Origin: Phocoena phocoena | Taxonomy: Eukaryota; Chordata; Mammalia; Artiodactyla; Phocoenidae | DNA: 64,000 bases | Assembly: GCF_963924675.1 (NCBI RefSeq) | Contig: NC_089234.1 | Location: forward strand, 26,899,668-26,963,667 | Direction of reading: 5' to 3' | Part shown: in pieces, positions 10,075-21,291 of the stretch | Layout: every line of letters starts with the position of its first letter | How positions within the stretch are numbered: position 1 is the first letter of the stretch | Made by a program: the position numbers and the translations under genes | The notes under the pieces: model-generated | Databases searched by the model: none | Told to the model about the DNA's origin: nothing | Seen by the model: only the letters and a program-made list of their open reading frames with translations

Positions 10075-12321
10075 AATTTCCCAAGCAATGACAATCATTT
10101 CACTGGGAAATGTTTTCTGACTATAACCTGGAACTAAAAGCTTAAAAGCACTCATAAAGCAGGAAAGGGAAAATGCATATGCACAACCTGCCTCTCAGTA
10201 CGTAACAAGATTCAGTCTGGGCATATTTTGGGAAGAGGATTCCTTCTGGAAAAGCAGAGGAAAGAGTGAGGATGACCCGCCCCCGCCCCCAACTAAAGGT
10301 GGCCTGGCTTTGAGGTTGCCTGCAACAGGATCCCATTCTGAAGTTTTTACAGCAGCTGGTTAAAAGGGGCCTTTCTTTTACTCAACTGCTTTGATATAAC
10401 GGAAACAATGGGCCTGTCTGCTCAGCTTCCAAGGGAAGACTTGGAGACTGCCCTGTGCCCACTGATGGGTGTGTCTGTGCCACACAATATGGCTGGTGAA
10501 GGCCCATTCCTGCCCAGGGAAACAAGCCGGGCACATACTGATAGTACTCCCTGTGCCCCCAGGTTGGGGGGGCACACGTGCCCTGCACCTGAAGCCTCTA
10601 TAGCTGATTTTGAAGTGGCCAGTAAGCCTTGGCTCTTCCTGAAGTCCATTTATTTATGTTGCTCACCAACTGCCAGAGGAATTTTACTGGGGAGAGTGGA
10701 GAGTAAAATAAGGCCAAGAGAAGGAAGAAAAGGAAAGAGAAGGCATTTCTGTGCCATTAATAAACCCTGTGTGCCAAACTTCACCCTGATTCTCTCTCTG
10801 GCAGTTCTGCCTTTCATAAATACCAGGTTTGGAAAAGCAGAAGGAAGGTTCTGCAGAGCAAGGTGGAGATGATTAGCTTGATTTTTGAGAGACAATATTT
10901 ACTGGCTTAAATGAAAAAGACATCACCTTTTAGTCTTGACCACCTGGTAAGCTAGTCTGATCGTGGTCTCGGCAAAGATACAGGCACGCCTGGGTACTTG
11001 CAGGCCCTGATGAGGAAATCAGAGATGCGAACCATTATGCAGAATGGCTCTGGCCATTTCAACCCCTTCTGTAGGCTGAGCCTTAGCAGTGATTTAAGAT
11101 AAAGTACGCTTTTTATTACACATCTAATTGTTAATGAGAGGAAATGCAATCAGCAACTCCTTTCCAACTCTACATGGAATTGAGGAGACTGCTGAGTCCA
11201 GAAAAGATGTGGCCATTGAAGGAGCCCAGGAAATTTCTGCCCCTCCCCCCCCTTTTGTTTTGGGGGCGTGGGTGGGTGTTACAAGGAGAAGAGAGAAGAG
11301 GTGCAAATACGACAACAGTACCATGTCTGAGAATCCATCGTCGCCACATAGGGTCACTTGCAGCAAAAGCCTGGGTTTGAAATTTTGACTGAAGAGTACT
11401 TAACTCTTCTAAGTACTGCATTTTCTCATTTGCCTCATGATAACTGAGGATACTTTCTTCATACTCTTTCTTCTCAGGTGGAGCAGATAAACATGTTGAA
11501 GGGGAGTGGGAGAAGGGGCAAGAGGGACAGAAACAGAGAAAGAGATAGAAGGAAAGAGGCCCAGATCTTCCAGGGTGTACATTCTTGTTTTCTTTCTTTC
11601 TTGCCCCAGAGGCTACACAGACAGCTGTTTCCTCATAAGCACAGTGGGGCTGGGCAGATCTTGCCAGGTGCTGGGTATTCTTGCAGTTTACAGGGAGACA
11701 CTGGGTGCCGTCTGGCTTGAAGTTGTATCCCCTGTCCCTTAGAAGCGGCTGTCTCCCAGTAGGCTCCATAGGAAACTAGTTCTTCTGCTTAACGGCAAAG
11801 CAAGAGAGATTCTGGCAAAACACTAAATATATTTATGTCATCTCTGTCTGGAACCAAATGAGGAAAAAACAGGTGCAGGAGGAAAGAAGGAGGGGAGGTG
11901 GGTTTTAAAAGTTCCAATCATTCACAAAAGATAGAAGACATCTTCTGATAGCAGCACGGAAGCAGTCAGCTGTGCTGAGTAAACCATCCTGGGTTGACTG
12001 CAGACCAGCTGTGTCCCAACAGGAGTCTTAAAGCCCTGCTCCTCAGCTAGTCCGGGGAAAGTGGGTGGTAGTTTGACTGTTACTGTTGTTGCTCATCCTG
12101 GTATTGGCAGATACGTTAAATACCGCAACTTTAATGAGTCCTGTGCGAAAACAGAGCACATAGTCATTAATCCCTTTTCCTATATTTCTCACTTTCTCTA
12201 AGAGCAAAAGAATATTAAACTAGCTGTCAATTGGGGGAAAGTCTCAGAGGTCCTTCCTAATGCCCGCTTTCTGTCCATGCCATGCAGGAGCTTCTGTCAA
12301 AGGCTACATGGCCTGTTTGGG

Positions 12322-12406
12322 GACTCGGCAGGGCTCACTGACATGGTCAGGGCTGTAGAGTGACTCGGCAGGGCTCACTGACATGGTCAGGGCTGTAGAG
12401 TGACTC
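12322..12406. repeat. Perfect 40-bp tandem duplication
   Basis: The unit beginning GACTCGGCAGGGCTCACTGA occurs at 12322-12361 and again identically at 12362-12401, followed by a 5-nt partial third copy. Confidence 0.98.
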
Positions 12407-12959
12407 TGATATCTAGAGATTATGACTATGGTGGGTGTAGCATCAAGCTTTCAGCTGCTCCCTATAATGGTAGAGCGGGCAAGGACAGCTCTGAGGCTCC
12501 AGCCCTTAGTAGCCATGAACGCAATGTGCCACCAACAAAAGTTGGGGAGTGAGGTGAGGCCAATCTGGTTGCTTGGCTGGAGGGGACTGGCAGTGTAGAT
12601 GAGGGGAGAGCCTGATTGTTAGATGTGTGCTCTAGAAGTGCTCCTAGTACCTTCAAGGACAGGTGTGTAGGTGGTGTCTGGAAATGTGGCCTGGAGATTA
12701 GGCAGAGGTTGGGACTACAGATACAAATTAGAGATGAGAGCTGAAGCCTCGGGAAGAGATAAGGCAGCCAAAGCAGGGAACTCAGATAAGGAAGAAAAGC
12801 CAGAGACAGACTCTTAGTGGATGTCTATGTTTTAGGGGTGAGAGAAAGAAGGAGACATAAATAATCAGAGAGCCAGGAAGAATATTAAAAATGACAAAAT
12901 GCCATCAAAATCTAAGGAGGAGAAAATTTTGGCAAAAGGAGGGGATAGGTACATGATGA

Positions 12960-13175
12960 CTACAATATTAATACTAATTAATGGCTACTTTTTAGTGAGG
13001 GCCTGTTATGTGCTAGACACTGTGCTAAGCACTAAGAATTTTACATATAACATTTCAAGGGGATCCTCACAACAGCTCTGTGTGGTAGGTATTGCAACTC
13101 TCATTTTACTAATAAGGAAACTAAGGCTCTGGGAAGTTATCTGCCCAAGGGCATGCAGCTAGGATTCTCACCTAG
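12960..13175 (-). repeat. MIR SINE, near complete
   Basis: Reverse MIR core: GCCTGTTATGTGCTAGACAC, GATCCTCACAACAGCTCTG, CTCATTTTACTAATAAGGAAA and CCAAGGGCATGCAGCTAG. Confidence 0.85.
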
Positions 13176-14127
13176 GCCTGTCTGTATGCCTTGTTTGAGG
13201 AAGCAGTGCGTCCTCTGTGAGAGAAGTGAGCACTGAAGTGAGCCCAGCAGGGCATGAAACACCTTGGTCAGAAGAACCACTATAGAAAGATGTGCAGAAA
13301 AGTGTACTAAATGTGTACTTCTGGCACAAGAACGGAGGCAAGTATGGGAAACAAGAAATCACAATAATGGCAATCCTCCCCAGTAGCTAGTACAGTTTTC
13401 CCAAACCAGTGATTACCTATATTTGAACTGGTTAGGGCACCAAGTATGACCTAAATATACCATGGCTATAGATTAAGATGAATGTTAGGATCTTTTCCTG
13501 CCCCAGAGACAGGATGGAGACTTGAGTGGGAGATTATATGGAGTTCTCACCAACTCCAGAGCTACTTCCAAGGTCAAAAAATAGTTCTTTTCTTTTTTGG
13601 AGGCAGTAGGGAATGCGGATAAGGATAAAAGAAAAGCTACCTTTTACAATCAAATGATACTGACAAGGCAGAGCTGTGAGAAGGCAGCCCGATATTTCAC
13701 CAAGAAATTTTTCCTTTCACACATTAGATTATCTACTTGGGTTAAAGGGTCTCCATTAAAGGTGCTAGTTTAATCTGGGAATTACAAAGCCATAGGCTTT
13801 GGGGTCAGTACTCTTAGTTTTGAAACTGATTCAAATCTCATTTTATTTTCTTAAAAATCCTACTAGATTACTGAGGCAGGAATATTAGTTCTACTACACA
13901 AGGATCATCTAGATCTAGTTCAAGAATCATCTAAGAACTGAGGCTGGCTACCTCAACCAAAGGCAGTGTCCAATGTGCAGCCCCCAGCCCTGTCTCATGG
14001 TGTCAGCTCCTGCTTTACAGAACTTGGATATATAAAGGACATGAGAAGACTCCATGAACTCACAATACCTTACAACCAATGTTCCATTTCCTACCCACAG
14101 TGCTATGTACACAATTCTTTTTCATAC

Positions 14128-14320
14128 CTGGGCAAGTCTGAGGTCAGTGTATGATTATTTATCTGGAGATATAGGTGTATGTTCGAGAAGGGGAGCGGGG
14201 GGGTTCAGCTTGGGCAGCTGGATCATTTAGGAAGTCCCAGATGAGGATTGTGTCATCATGTGAACTACTGACAATCTGGAATTCATCAAACTGGAGTCGG
14301 AAAACTCTTCCAGAATGCTC
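14128..14320 (-). CDS. BTRC: BTRC last coding exon with stop and 31 nt of 3' UTR
   Basis: Coding part 14159-14320 encodes [30 protein letters not shown], then the BTRC-specific tail [22 protein letters not shown] and a TAA stop at 14159-14161. The run of seven C (minus strand) in the tail keeps frame. After the stop, 31 nt lead to a GTATGA donor at 14126-14127, so this is the penultimate exon; the rest of the 3' UTR restarts at 12140. R557 (short-isoform R521), another degron contact, is visible. Confidence 0.95.
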
Positions 14321-14972
14321 CTAAAGAAGCAGAAACAAAACTTTTGAACTACTCAAAATCAAAAGGACACAAATTCAGCAACTTGTCAAAAGGAGTCTAT
14401 GGAAAGGCTATGCTGATAGTTTTCTCTACCATTTAGCTGTTTCAAGAATATAGAGAAAAACCTTAACTTGGATTAAAGGCAGGATGGAAAAGTCAAATAT
14501 TGGGTAGTTGATTTCGTATACAATCAAAGTAATATTTACTAGAGCTGATACATGTCAAATAGTACACTAGCTTCTCATTACTAACTCTCCTAGACTTAGG
14601 CTGAATGAGAACATTCCTCAGTACCTCCCTGGGTTTATCCTCTTCCCTGTATTTCTAGGATTCTTTTACAATCAGAGGCCAAGGACCGATGAGCAATAAT
14701 AACTAGTGTGCTGGTATATAGTTATCAATTAACTCTCCCCAATTTGTAAAAGCATTTGCACATTTTATGGTCTAAAAATTTCTATCCTGGCTAATTTCAA
14801 GCTACCCATCTGAGCTCAACCAGCTTGCAAAATTCATGAACGTCTAACAATTGGCTCTCATAAGCAGGTATAAGCCTGTTTCACTTAGAATAATGTCCTC
14901 AAGTTTCATCCATGTTGTAGCATGTGACAGTATTTCCTTTCTAAGGCTGAATAATATTCTATTCTATTCCAT

Positions 14973-15027
<55 letters not shown>

Positions 15028-18000
15028 TCACACAAACACACCACATTTTGTGTGTACATTCATCTATCAATGGATACTTGGGTTGCTTCAACCTCTTGGC
15101 TATTATGAGTAATACTGCTATGAACATGAGTATGCAAAGATCTCTTTGAGATCCTGCTTTTAATTTTTTTGGATATACACCCAGAAGTGGGAGTGCTGGA
15201 TCACACAGTAATTCTATCATTAATATTCTGAGGAGCCACCATACTGTTTTCCATAGAGGCTGCACTATTATATATTCTTTACAAGATGTAAATTAGCTCA
15301 TTAGATAGATGAGCATCTGTGTTCATAAGACATACTGGTCTGTAGTTTTCTTTTCTTGTTATATCTTTGTTTGGTTTCAGTATTAGGGTAATGCCGGCCT
15401 CACAGAATTAGGTACCAAGTATTCACTCTGCTTCTATCTTCTGGAGGAAATTATAGAGAATTGGTATAATTTCTTCCTTCAACATTTAATAGAATTCACC
15501 AGTGAACCCATCTGGGCTTGGTGTTTTCTGTTTTGGAAGGTTATTAATTATTTATTAAATTTCTTTAAGAGGTATAGGTCTATTCAGAATGTCTATTTCT
15601 TCCTAAGTTGTAGAAGATTGTATCTTTCAAGGGATTGGTCCATTTCATCTGGGTTATCAGTTCTGGGGGCATAGAGTTGTTCACAGTATTCCTTTATTAG
15701 AATCCTTTTAATGTCCATGGGATCTGTAGTGATGCAAAGTTTAATATCAAAAATCAATGTAATACAGCAATTAACAGAATAAAGGTGAAAACCATATGGT
15801 CACCTCAATGGATGCAGATAAAAGCATTTAACAAAAACCAACATCCAGGGCTTCCCTGGTGGCACAGTAGTTGAGAGTCCGCCTGCCGATGCAGGGGTTG
15901 CGGGTTCTTCCCCTGGTCTGGGAAGATCCCATATGCCGCAGAGTGGCTGGGCCCGTGAGCCATGGCCGTTGAGCCTGCGTGTCCGGAGCCTGTGCTCCGC
16001 AACGGGAGAGGCCACAACAGTGAGAGGCCTGCATACCGCAAAAAACAAACAAACAAAAAAACCCAACATCCATTCCTAATAAAAGCTCTCAGCAATCTGG
16101 GAACTGAAGGGAACCTCCTAATCCTCTGATAATGTATCTATGAAAAATCTATAGCTAACATATATCTATATAAAAGTATATATAAAATGGTAAAAGACCA
16201 AATGCCTTTTCCCAAAGATAAGGACACCCACTCTTACCAATTCTTTTGAGCACTGTACTGATGGTCAGTACAATAAAACAAAAAAGAAAAATGGAAGGTA
16301 CACAGATTGGAAAAGAAGTGTATTTGTACATACTTGCAGTGAACAATACAGAAATCAAAAATTTTAAATACCATTTATAATAGCATTAAAAATAACAAAT
16401 ACTTAAGGATAAATATGACAAAAGATGTATAAGACCTTTACATTGAAAGCTATAAAACATTGCTGAGAAATTTTAAAAGACCTAAATAAATGGTCTTTAT
16501 TTAAAAGAAAATTTAATATTGTTAAGAAGTCAATTCTTGCCAAATCTATCTAGATTCAACATGATCCCAATGAAAATCTCAGCAGACTTTTTGTTGTTGA
16601 AACTGGCAAACAGATTCTAAAATTCACATGAAAATTCAAAGAATCCAAAATACTTTGAAAAAGAACACAGTTGAATGACTTAACGCTACTTGACTTCAAG
16701 GGTTATTAAAAAGCTGCAGTAACCAAGATAGCATAATATTGGCATCAAGATAGACAAAAAGAGCAATGGAACTGAGTAGGTCCGTAAGTAGACCCACACA
16801 TATATGGTCAATTTGTTTTTGACAAAGCTGCTATTAAGAAGAAAAAGGGGAAACAAATCTCCAAAGCCATTAATGGTATCTTCTCTATGTCAGGCAGTTG
16901 TTCTACAGCAATAAATAAAACATAAAAATCTAAAAAAAAAAGAAGACGAAGACAAAAAGGATAGTCTTCTGAATAAATGGAGGTGGAACAATCGGATATC
17001 CATATGAACTCTGATCCATACCTTGTACCATCCGCAAAAACTAACTCAAAATGAATCACTGACTAAAATGTAAAACCTCAAAGTATAAAACTTCTTGAAG
17101 AAAATAGAGGGGAAAATCTTTGTGACTTTGGATTAGGCAAATAAATTTTTTTTAAAGATATAATAGCTAATAACATAATCCCTAACAGAAAAATTGACAC
17201 ACTGGACTTAATCAAAATTAATTTCTGTTCTTCAAAAGATACTTTAAAGGGAATAAAAAAACAAACCATGGACTGGAAAAAAAATATTTGCAAATCACAT
17301 ACCTAACAAAGGACTTGTATGCTGAATATGCAAAAGAATCTTAAAACTCAATAATCAGAAAGCCACTCAATTTTTAAAATGGGCAAAACATTCAAACACT
17401 TCAGCAAAGTAGATATATGGATGGCATATAAACATATGAAAAGATGCTCAACACTGGGGCTTCTCTGGTGGCGCAGTGGTTAAGAATCTGCCTGCCAATG
17501 CAGGGAACACAGGTTCAATCCCTGGTCTGGAAAGATCCCACATGGCGTGGAGCAACTAAGCCTGTGTACCAACTAAGCCCGTGTACCACAACTACTGAGC
17601 CTGTGCTCTAGAGCCTGCGAGCCACAACTACTGAGCCTGTGTACCACAACTACTGAAGCCCGCGTGCCTAGAGCCTGTGCCCTCCAACAAGAGAAGCCAC
17701 CTCAATGAGAAGCCTGCACATGGCAACGAAGAGTAGCCCCCACTTGCTGCAACCAGAGAAAGCCTGCACATAGCAATGAAAACCCAATGCAGCCAAACAT
17801 AAATAAATTTTTTTTAAAAGTCCCCCTTTAAAAAAAAAAAAAGATGCTCAACATTATTAACATTAGGGATATAAAATTAAGATCACAATGCAGTACAATG
17901 ACACACTTATTAGAAGGATTCAAAAAAGACTGTAGTAAGTATTGGTGAGGGTATGGAGTAACTGGAACTCTCATGCACAGTTGTACTACCATGTTAAACT

Positions 18001-21000
18001 GTACAATGCTTTGGAAAACAGTTTGGCAGTTGCTAAAAATATTAATAATATGCTTACCGTGTGACCTAGCCATTCTGTTTCTAGGATTTATCCCAGAGAA
18101 ATGAAAATATATGTTCATACAAAGACTTGTACATAAATGTTTATAGAAACTTTATTTGTAATAGGCCCAAACTGGAAATAACCTAAATTTTCATCAATTG
18201 GCAAATGGATAAATAAATTTTGATATAACCATACAATGGGATATTCCTCAGCAATTTTCAAAAAGGAAAATTGCTCTATATGAACAACATGGGTGAATCT
18301 CAAAATAATTATGCTTTGTGAAATGAAACAGGCAAAAAAGAGTACATACTGTTATGATTACATTTATAAAACACTAGAAAATGTAAACTAATCAATACTG
18401 ACAGAAAGAAGATCAGTGGCTGCCTGGGGATAGGAGCAAGGAAAAGTGGGGTGGGATGGGAAGGAGGGATTACTATGTAATAGGGGGCATGAGGATATGT
18501 TCATTATTTGGCTGAAGTGATGTTTTCACTGTTTTGTAAATACGTCAAAATTTAGCAAGTTGTATACTTAAATATGCTCATGTTATTGTATGTCTATTAT
18601 ACCACAATAAATGTTTTTAAAAACTTAGTAAGACAACTCAATAAATAAATGAGGATGAGATGTGAAGACACTTCAAAAGAAGCACATGAAAAGATGTTCT
18701 ATACCATTAGCTATCACAGAAATGTAAATTAAAACTACAACCACTACACACCTACTCAAATGGCTGTAATGTTTTTAAAAACTGACAACACCAAGTCCTG
18801 TCAAGGATGTGGAAAAATTGGACATTCACACATTGTTTAGTGGAAATGTAAAGTGGTTTGCATTTGCAAACTCCCAAAATGCTACTTTGGGAAACAGCTT
18901 GGTGGTTTCTTTTAAATTTAAATATATATTCAGAAATCATACTCCTAGGTATTTACCCAAGAGAAATGAAAGAAAAAAATGTACATACAAAAGCCTGTAT
19001 GGGAATGTTTTCAGTATCACCAAAGACTGAAAACATTCCACATGTCCTTAAACTGGTGAATGAATAATTAATTCATCCATACAATGGAATACCACTCAGC
19101 AATAAAGGAACAAAGTATTAACACATGCAACAATGTGGATGAATCTCAAAAGAAGTGAAAAAAGCCAAATGCAAAAAGCTACATAAATATGATTTAATTT
19201 ATATGACACTCATAGCAAAACTATAGGGACAGTTGCTAGGGGTTGAGGAGAGGGGATTAATATGAAGGGGTATCATTTTTGGGGTGATGGAAATGTTCTA
19301 TATCTTGACTGTGGTGTTTACACAATTGCAAAATTCATAGAAGTACACTAAAAAAGGGACAAATTTTGCTGTATGTAAATTATACTTCAAAAATCAAATG
19401 AATTAAAGCACACACTTTAAAAACCATGTGTGAAACATGCAGGTAAAGCAGGTCTGGTGCTATAAGAATGAGCTTTAAATCCAACAAGGAAGACAAAGAA
19501 ATGCATCTCCCTCTTCTCCAAAGCAGAGGCTGCCTAAATGTTGAGAGTCAGGATTCAGAACACTGGGCTTCAAATGCTTGCTCTCATCTTTTCCCTGAAT
19601 TGTGCAAAAGATTTGTCCTCCCTGGCGTCCCACTTAATCTTTTTCTAATGGAAGCAGCTTTCAAACCTTAAGCCATTTTCTGATCTGGGCCTTTGGCTAA
19701 CACCACGATAAAGAACTTGGTGCTTTTGAGGTGACATTCTTCCTTCTATGTCACTTCTTTGCCCAAATATCAAGATGTTTGGGCAAGGGGGTATATTAGT
19801 ATAAAAGAGATGAGATTTAAATTGCTGCAGACAGCATGCCTTAAACAGGAAGCGTAACTCAGGGGCTGACCAGGGGGTTCACACAGACTCCCCTGGCACT
19901 TTTTGCAGGCACAGGTGTGCAGGTCCTCAGATTCTGGACAGGTTCCAATTGAGTAATTATGTTCTCTCTCCCTAAGTACCCCCTACTGTTTCTGGCGGAT
20001 AGAGAATTCTTATTCACTTCCTGTACTAAACTGTGTGTAGAGTTGCCGTGCAGCTGTTGAACAGCTGCCACATTCTTCTCCATATACAGTCTCTAAAGCA
20101 CTTTTGGATGAAAGGCAGCTATATAAACATATTTTATTGTCATGTATTGGTTGCCTTTCCACTTAGTAGTAGGCTTTGTGAAGTTCTAGCTATCAAATCC
20201 AGCTCTGTATTCCACAGCACATCAGTTAATTTCTTTCCCTTCCTGCTCCCCAAACCCCTCTAAACAATAAGGCTCTTACCACAAGGGTCCGTAGACAGAG
20301 AGTTCCTGCAGGAGCACGGGGGTCCAAAGCAGCTACAAGATCCCACACCTTAATTTTTCTAAAGATCAAAAAGGGGACAAAAATCTTAGTTAAAAGCAAA
20401 ATTAAGGGAACACAGGAAGAACAGTAAAAAGTCACGGCAATAAATATGTACGGCGAAGATAGTTTATAAGTGCAGCTCACAGGAATATACAAAAACTTTT
20501 TTGTTTTGGAGACTCAGTCCTTGCATTCATTCTTAAAAGTGGAAAATGTACGTGATTAACCTAAAAACGACAAACAGGTTAGCTTTAACCAAACTGAAGA
20601 GAGTGAATGGTAAAGTTACACCATACTTTGGGCCAAAAGGAGTTCTTATATCCATACATTAGAACTCTTAATGATAGAAGAGATCACTTAGACGTAGAAA
20701 CCTATAACTCTGAGGCATCTTCTTTCTGGTCAATTCTAAGAATGGCTCACGTCACACATATCAGAGGACTGGGGTCCATTTAAGAGCTCTGGAGTTGATA
20801 TAAGCAAATCCTCATATTTTGATTTAAATAAGAAAAGTATAGCCCTTCTATAAATCAAGTATAGGTCATGTCTCCTCAAGGTAAGTATTAATAACAGACA
20901 AAACCCAAGAAAAGTGGGTATAGATCAAAACCAGGGCAATGAGAAAATACAACCTTGGACTTATCTGGAACATGTCATCATACCCTGAACAATTTCCCAA

Positions 21001-21258
21001 GGGTAGAACAGTGATGGCTGACTCAAAGCAGAGGAAGTGGGTCTCTTAACATTTACTTAAGAATTGTCGGGCTTCCCTGGTGGCGCAGTGGTTGAGAGTC
21101 TGCCTGCCGATGCAGGGGACACGGGTTCGTGCCCCGGTCCGAGAAGATCCCACATGCCGCGGAGCGGCTGGGCCCGTGAGCCATGGCCGCTGAGCCTGCG
21201 CGTCCGGAGCCTGTGCTCCGCAACGGGAGAGGCCACAACAGTGAGAGGCCCGCGTACC

Positions 21259-21291
<33 letters not shown>

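Larger units (their letters stand above)
8070..12140 (-). other. BTRC: BTRC last exon, 3' UTR only (3' end inferred)
   Basis: The minus strand at 12141-12160 reads a CGCACAG acceptor, then GACTCATTAAAGTTGCGG, which matches my recollection of the human BTRC 3' UTR directly after the CTTGCCCAG junction. The left end is not fixed by the sequence. Candidate polyadenylation signals on the minus strand are AATAAA at 11112-11117, 10649-10654, 9318-9323 and 8832-8837, and ATTAAA at 8090-8095. I chose the last because it would give a 3' UTR near 4.1 kb, close to the length I recall for human; it is followed by a U/GU-rich stretch. Shorter isoforms are equally possible. Contents include a (CA)n tract and a mariner hairpin. 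Confidence 0.5.
12141..14127 (-). other. BTRC intron within the 3' UTR
   Basis: The intron is bounded by GTATGA at 14127 and a CGCACAG acceptor at 12141-12147 (minus strand). It holds a perfect 40-bp tandem duplication (12322-12401), a MIR (12960-13175) and otherwise unique sequence. No gene was seen. Confidence 0.8.
15756..18625 (+). mobile_element. L1 3' part (ORF2 from mid-RT to 3' end), broken by two SINEs
   Basis: The plus strand encodes degenerate ORF2 starting near INVIQQ, followed by the 3' region with typical L1 segments (ATAGTAACCAAGATAGC-like, TATACCACAATAAATG end). It is interrupted by CHR SINEs at 15848-16062 and 17454-17840. All frames carry many stops, so it is old. Confidence 0.8.
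14321..20279 (-). other. BTRC intron, mostly L1-derived
   Basis: An antisense L1 ORF2 fragment (14862-15285), a 5'-inverted L1 (15300-18625), a second L1 3' end (18640-19405) and two CHR SINEs fill most of it. About 19405-20279 and 14330-14860 are unique sequence without recognised features. Confidence 0.85.

Noticed and set aside
10408..10872. 154-residue open frame, plus strand
   Set aside because: Antisense to the 3' UTR, no domain, no supporting signals.
11170..11769. 199-residue open frame on the minus strand
   Set aside because: It lies inside the inferred BTRC 3' UTR, shows no domain, and is explained by chance in GC-rich untranslated sequence.
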